Shown: piece by piece, positions 60,384 through 64,000 of the stretch | How positions within the stretch are numbered: the first letter of the stretch is position 1 | Layout of the letters: each line of letters opens with the position of its first letter | Source: Gibbula magus | Taxonomy: Eukaryota; Mollusca; Gastropoda; Trochida; Trochidae | Assembly: GCA_936450465.1 (NCBI GenBank) | Contig: OW388291.1 | Span: 78,711,936 to 78,775,935 of the forward strand | Direction: 5' to 3' | DNA length: 64,000 nt | Position numbers and translations under genes: made by a program | Notes under the pieces: model-generated | What the model was told of the DNA's origin: nothing | What the model saw: the letters and a program-made list of their open reading frames with translations, nothing else | The model's database searches: none

Positions 60384-63003
60384 AGGGGGACCGGCGCATG
60401 AGGGGAGAATCTTCTCAAGACCTACTGCAGCTATAGAAGAGGAGCAGAGGAGGAGAAGGAGCAGGAGGGTTTGCTCCCAGCTCCTCCTCCCTTGCTGTAG
60501 CCTCTAGCCTGCTAACTTCACTGGCTCCCTGGAAGGGGAAGGATGTCTGAATCGTAGCCAGCATAAACAAGTACTAATATTGTTTCCTTATAGTTCAGTG
60601 ATGATGAATTCTCATTTATTCATGTGTTTCGTTTGTCATGTTCAACAAGTGCTCCACACTTCTGTAGTGGAGTATTTGCCTACATTTTGTGAACTTGTTT
60701 CGAAGCTGGATGCCAGCAGAAGGACGCTTATTTGAGTACATTATGCTTCAACATATATCTTTTGTCCATCTGGTGCATGCCCAATGACAGCGATAGACAT
60801 GTGGGTTCTTTGCAGGAAGCTGCAATGGTCACATGATTTTGCCAAATTCTCTTTGTTATATTGCAAAGTTTTGCAAAGATCTTTTGAATCCTTTGTAATG
60901 CCTTTTAAGTATTTTTGATCATTTGCAGAGGACCTTTTTGCTTTTGCATAATTTTGCCAAGCTTTTGGATCTTTTGTTTTTGCAAAATTTTGTAAAAGCT
61001 TTTAGGATCTAATGCAAAATGTTTTGGTCTTAGGATGGCTATAAGGGTTTATTGATTATTACTTACTTGATATTCTTGTTGTAAACATGTAGTGATAATT
61101 TCGTAATTTTAGTTCTCAAACACTGCTTCTTCACTGCAGCTTGAACTTGCTTATGTTCTTGCCTATTTCCATATGTGAAACAGTTGAGAAACTATAAAGA
61201 ATGATATTGGACTTTGAGGACAGTTGACAAAGTGTAGAAATGAAAAGCATTACCAAATTGAATAATGCTCAAATATTAAATATCTTTTAAAAAATTTGTT
61301 GAAAACAGCCATGTCTAAAAAAGAATCTTCAAAGTAGAAAATGAAAATGAATATGCTTACAGCATGTGCAACAAAGGTCTCAAATCTAATGGACAAACAA
61401 CTTAAAGTCATCTACAGCTCTATTTCATTATGTTAATGCTTTTATGAAGCATTGATGATCAATTTCAAATCTGCATAGTCTTCATTCGTTAACATTGTTC
61501 TTAGAATTGGTTTAAGGTGAGAATCTTAGTTATTGTATATAGCACCATGCTTTCTTCTCATTGGTTGGAAATGAAGCAGTTGATTGTCATTGGTTGGAAA
61601 ATAAACGCATTTGATTGGTCGGTTTGCTGTTTACCTTCGATTGTTAGAGGCTGCTGTATGTGTATGGCTTCGGATTGGTCAGCATGCGTCTATAGATAAG
61701 GGTCTTATTCACACTATATCATATTTATCACATGGTGCCATGTTGCCTTCAGATAACGTTTCTGTGCCACAGAACGGCTTTATACTGTTACTTGTTGTAT
61801 TATTGAATATATATGAAATGTTTACCCATATTGTAAATGCAGACCCCAGCTAGGTTCTAGTCCAACTGGGTGTAGCTGAGTTTGTAGTGGGACCAACAGC
61901 CACTGCCATTAGAGACTCCACTACCAGTTGGAGAGAGGCCTGCCTACAAATCAAAACATCGTGTCCAGATGATACTCAATACATAATCTTCCAAGAAAAG
62001 CACAAAAATGACAAAAATATTTTAGTTTCTGCCGGGAAGAATCAAAGTTTGAATTGCAGCCATCCTGATTGCCTGGTATTTTGTCCGGGTTAGCAACGTT
62101 TTTGTGCATTTGTTGAATTTTGTCAATTAAACTGAAATTTGACATTTACAGGTTAGCTGCTTTTCAAACTTGTTCTACACACTGGTAGGATCCTCCTACA
62201 TTTTAGCCTGTTTTCAGTTCCATCAAGAGAGGTTCTTCTTGATGTGCTTGTTGATTGGAACTCTTGTTTGTATTGTTTCGGATAACATGTCTTTCGACAC
62301 ACCGATCACTGTTCAGTGATATTTTACAACACTTTGAGGAAATTGCAACAATTTTGAGCCTGTAGTATATTTTCAATACCCTCCCATATTTTTCTGATGC
62401 ATTTTAACAGATATTTGACATTGTGTGTTTTAAATGGTATTATTACGATAGTAAAATTGAAATGTCATTGTTACTTTGTGTTGTGTTGTTTTTTTCTTGA
62501 TACAAATTTATGATTACCGGTACCACTTAAAATGAACATGAAATTGAAACAGAGTTGGGGATAATAGCTATTAGCTCAGTTTACATGAAATCAAAATTTT
62601 TAAAAACATTTCAGGGTTGAAGAGATTACAACATGCAAGTTCAGCACACAACAAAATCATAGAAACAAGGTGCAATGTCATTATTCTATTTTTCAAAATG
62701 ATCTCCTTGCACTTGAACACATTTCTGCCTTTTAGCAGTAGACTCTCAAAACAGAAAATTGGGAATAATCTGTGTCTAAAAGTATATACCTGTATATAAA
62801 TACATCCACCCTCTCTGTACCAATAGTCACAAGAACTGAAACCGGCCATCTTGGAAACTTTATCAAAAGTTCTACCTCACTCCATTTGTGAATCCACTCC
62901 TGCTTTGAGAATATTGACAAAGAAGACAGTGATATTTATCATCTACATTGTATATACTTTAAGTAATGGATATTCTCAATTTCCTTTGACCTTCATTGCC
63001 CTG
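60384..63003 (+). other. HIF-alpha 3' UTR and downstream DNA
   Basis: No coding signal follows the TAG. A purine-rich stretch and its pyrimidine-rich partner (about 60436-60491) can form a stem-loop. Region 60840-61020 repeats TTTTGCAAA-like words. Candidate poly(A) signals are AATAAA at 61600-61605 and ATTAAA at 62126-62131; neither can be chosen without RNA. Three ATTGGTTGG/ATTGGTC words lie at 61558-61680. The rest is plain AT-rich DNA. Confidence 0.5.
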
Positions 63004-63177
63004 CAGGGATTGGGAAAGACACCTTTGACAATGGGCCATTTTTATGACTTTTAGTCACTTTTGGTATTTCAAATCGGCCATTCCCATTTGTAGCATAGTA
63101 AAATTTCAAATTTAAATGGGCCATTTTTTCATCCAATGTGCAAAATGGCCCATGGCCCCTGGCTTTCCCAATCCCTG
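63004..63177. mobile_element. 174-bp inverted-repeat (MITE-like) element
   Basis: CAGGGATTGGGAAAG and ATGGGCCATTTT on the left are mirrored by AAAATGGCCCAT and CTTTCCCAATCCCTG on the right. Confidence 0.8.
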
Positions 63178-64000
63178 GCCCTGGTATCAGAATAAGTCTG
63201 CTTCTTGTGGTTTGAGTTCTCCTGAGTTTCAGTAGGTTAAGCAATGCAACATCATAATGAGTGAATTGTTACATATACACCAGGGATGCAGAAATCTGTC
63301 TATTTGCCGGACATGTGCAATTGTGAATCCAGTTTGTCCGAATTGAAAATTGACCTGTTGGACATTTGAAAAGTCAGTTGACCGATTGAAGAAACTCAAA
63401 TGAAAACTAAACAAACACACCTAACAAGCATTTAATGAAGGCAAATCGCCCTGCTTGTGTGGGTCATAGATTCTAATTGTTTAGGAAATTGACCTTGACA
63501 CACTAATGAAAGATGGTAGTAGATAATTCTATCATCTAATCTACATCTTATCCACACATTGGTTACTCGAGTCAGTCCTGCCCACTGAGGTTACATGGGA
63601 AAGTATGAGTTGAGTAAGCTCTGTTGAGAGAGAATATCAAATGAACTTCTAATATGCTAATATGGATACGGTATTCTAGTAACTTATTGAACACCACTTG
63701 TATTTAAAACATGAGAAAATCAAGAGTCATGGACACGATTTTGAAAACTGCAACTTCAGTGGATGTGTTCACTGGGTACCTTCATCAACATTCACCTAAT
63801 GATGGAATAATCAACTTCAAACTTATAAGTTCTTCAGAAATCTTTGTTTCTTGTATATTTCACTTACAAATGCCTTTTAAAGATTTTGTTATATTGAACA
63901 TTTGCAATGATCAAGAACTGAACTCAAAATATACTCCTGGAAATGAATAAAGGAACACATAAACTATGAAAAATTCCTAGAGTGATAACACCATGTCAAG
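63178..64000. other. Downstream DNA to window end
   Basis: Contains a copy of the GGTTACATGGGAAAG...GAGTTGAGTAA...GAGAGAAT dispersed repeat (63588-63640). Nothing else recognised. Confidence 0.5.

Overview
This window is eukaryotic, AT-rich, intron-rich animal DNA. It carries one confidently recognised gene: a hypoxia-inducible factor alpha subunit (HIF-alpha; bHLH-PAS, HIF1A/EPAS1/Sima family) on the + strand. I reconstructed 15 coding exons (6381-6403, then 43252-60383). They have canonical gt/ag borders, compatible phases at every junction and a total of 2280 nt (759 codons plus stop). The repeat landscape suggests a marine mollusc (gastropod or bivalve): Helentron/pearl-like elements with GC-rich hairpins and long tandem cores, GACCTT-rich arrays, MITEs and tRNA-derived SINEs. 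The species cannot be fixed from the sequence alone.

Layout. 1-1265: a decayed LINE 3' part followed by four ~129-bp tandem repeats. 1266-6140: intergenic DNA with a MITE, a microsatellite and a hairpin element. 6150-6403: inferred HIF-alpha promoter, 5' leader with three small uORFs, and coding exon 1. 6404-43251: a 36.8-kb first intron full of MITEs, SINEs, minisatellites and HINE-like elements. It also has several GC-richer non-coding islands and a candidate small two-exon gene on the - strand (37217-35589). 43252-54918: exons 2-10 (bHLH, PAS-A, PAS-B, first ODD). Intron 2 holds a reversed LINE remnant, intron 6 is almost entirely one HINE-like element, and intron 7 holds a complete SINE with target-site duplications. 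56106-60383: exons 11-15 (second ODD, nuclear-localisation-like segment, LxxLL-containing exon, C-terminal transactivation domain). 60384-64000: 3' UTR and downstream DNA with one more inverted-repeat element.

Functional reading. The protein has all three canonical oxygen-sensing sites: an N-ODD LAP proline (P410), a C-ODD proline in an MRAPYIPM context (P524) and an FIH-type asparagine in VNAP (N725). Each lies on its own exon. The N-ODD exon is a symmetric 90-nt cassette (phase 1-1), so skipping it would keep the reading frame. The last intron ends in a tandem array of ~39-bp units, each of which copies the exon-15 splice acceptor and the first bases of the exon. This is the most unusual structure in the window. 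Using any copied acceptor would replace the C-TAD with an early stop.
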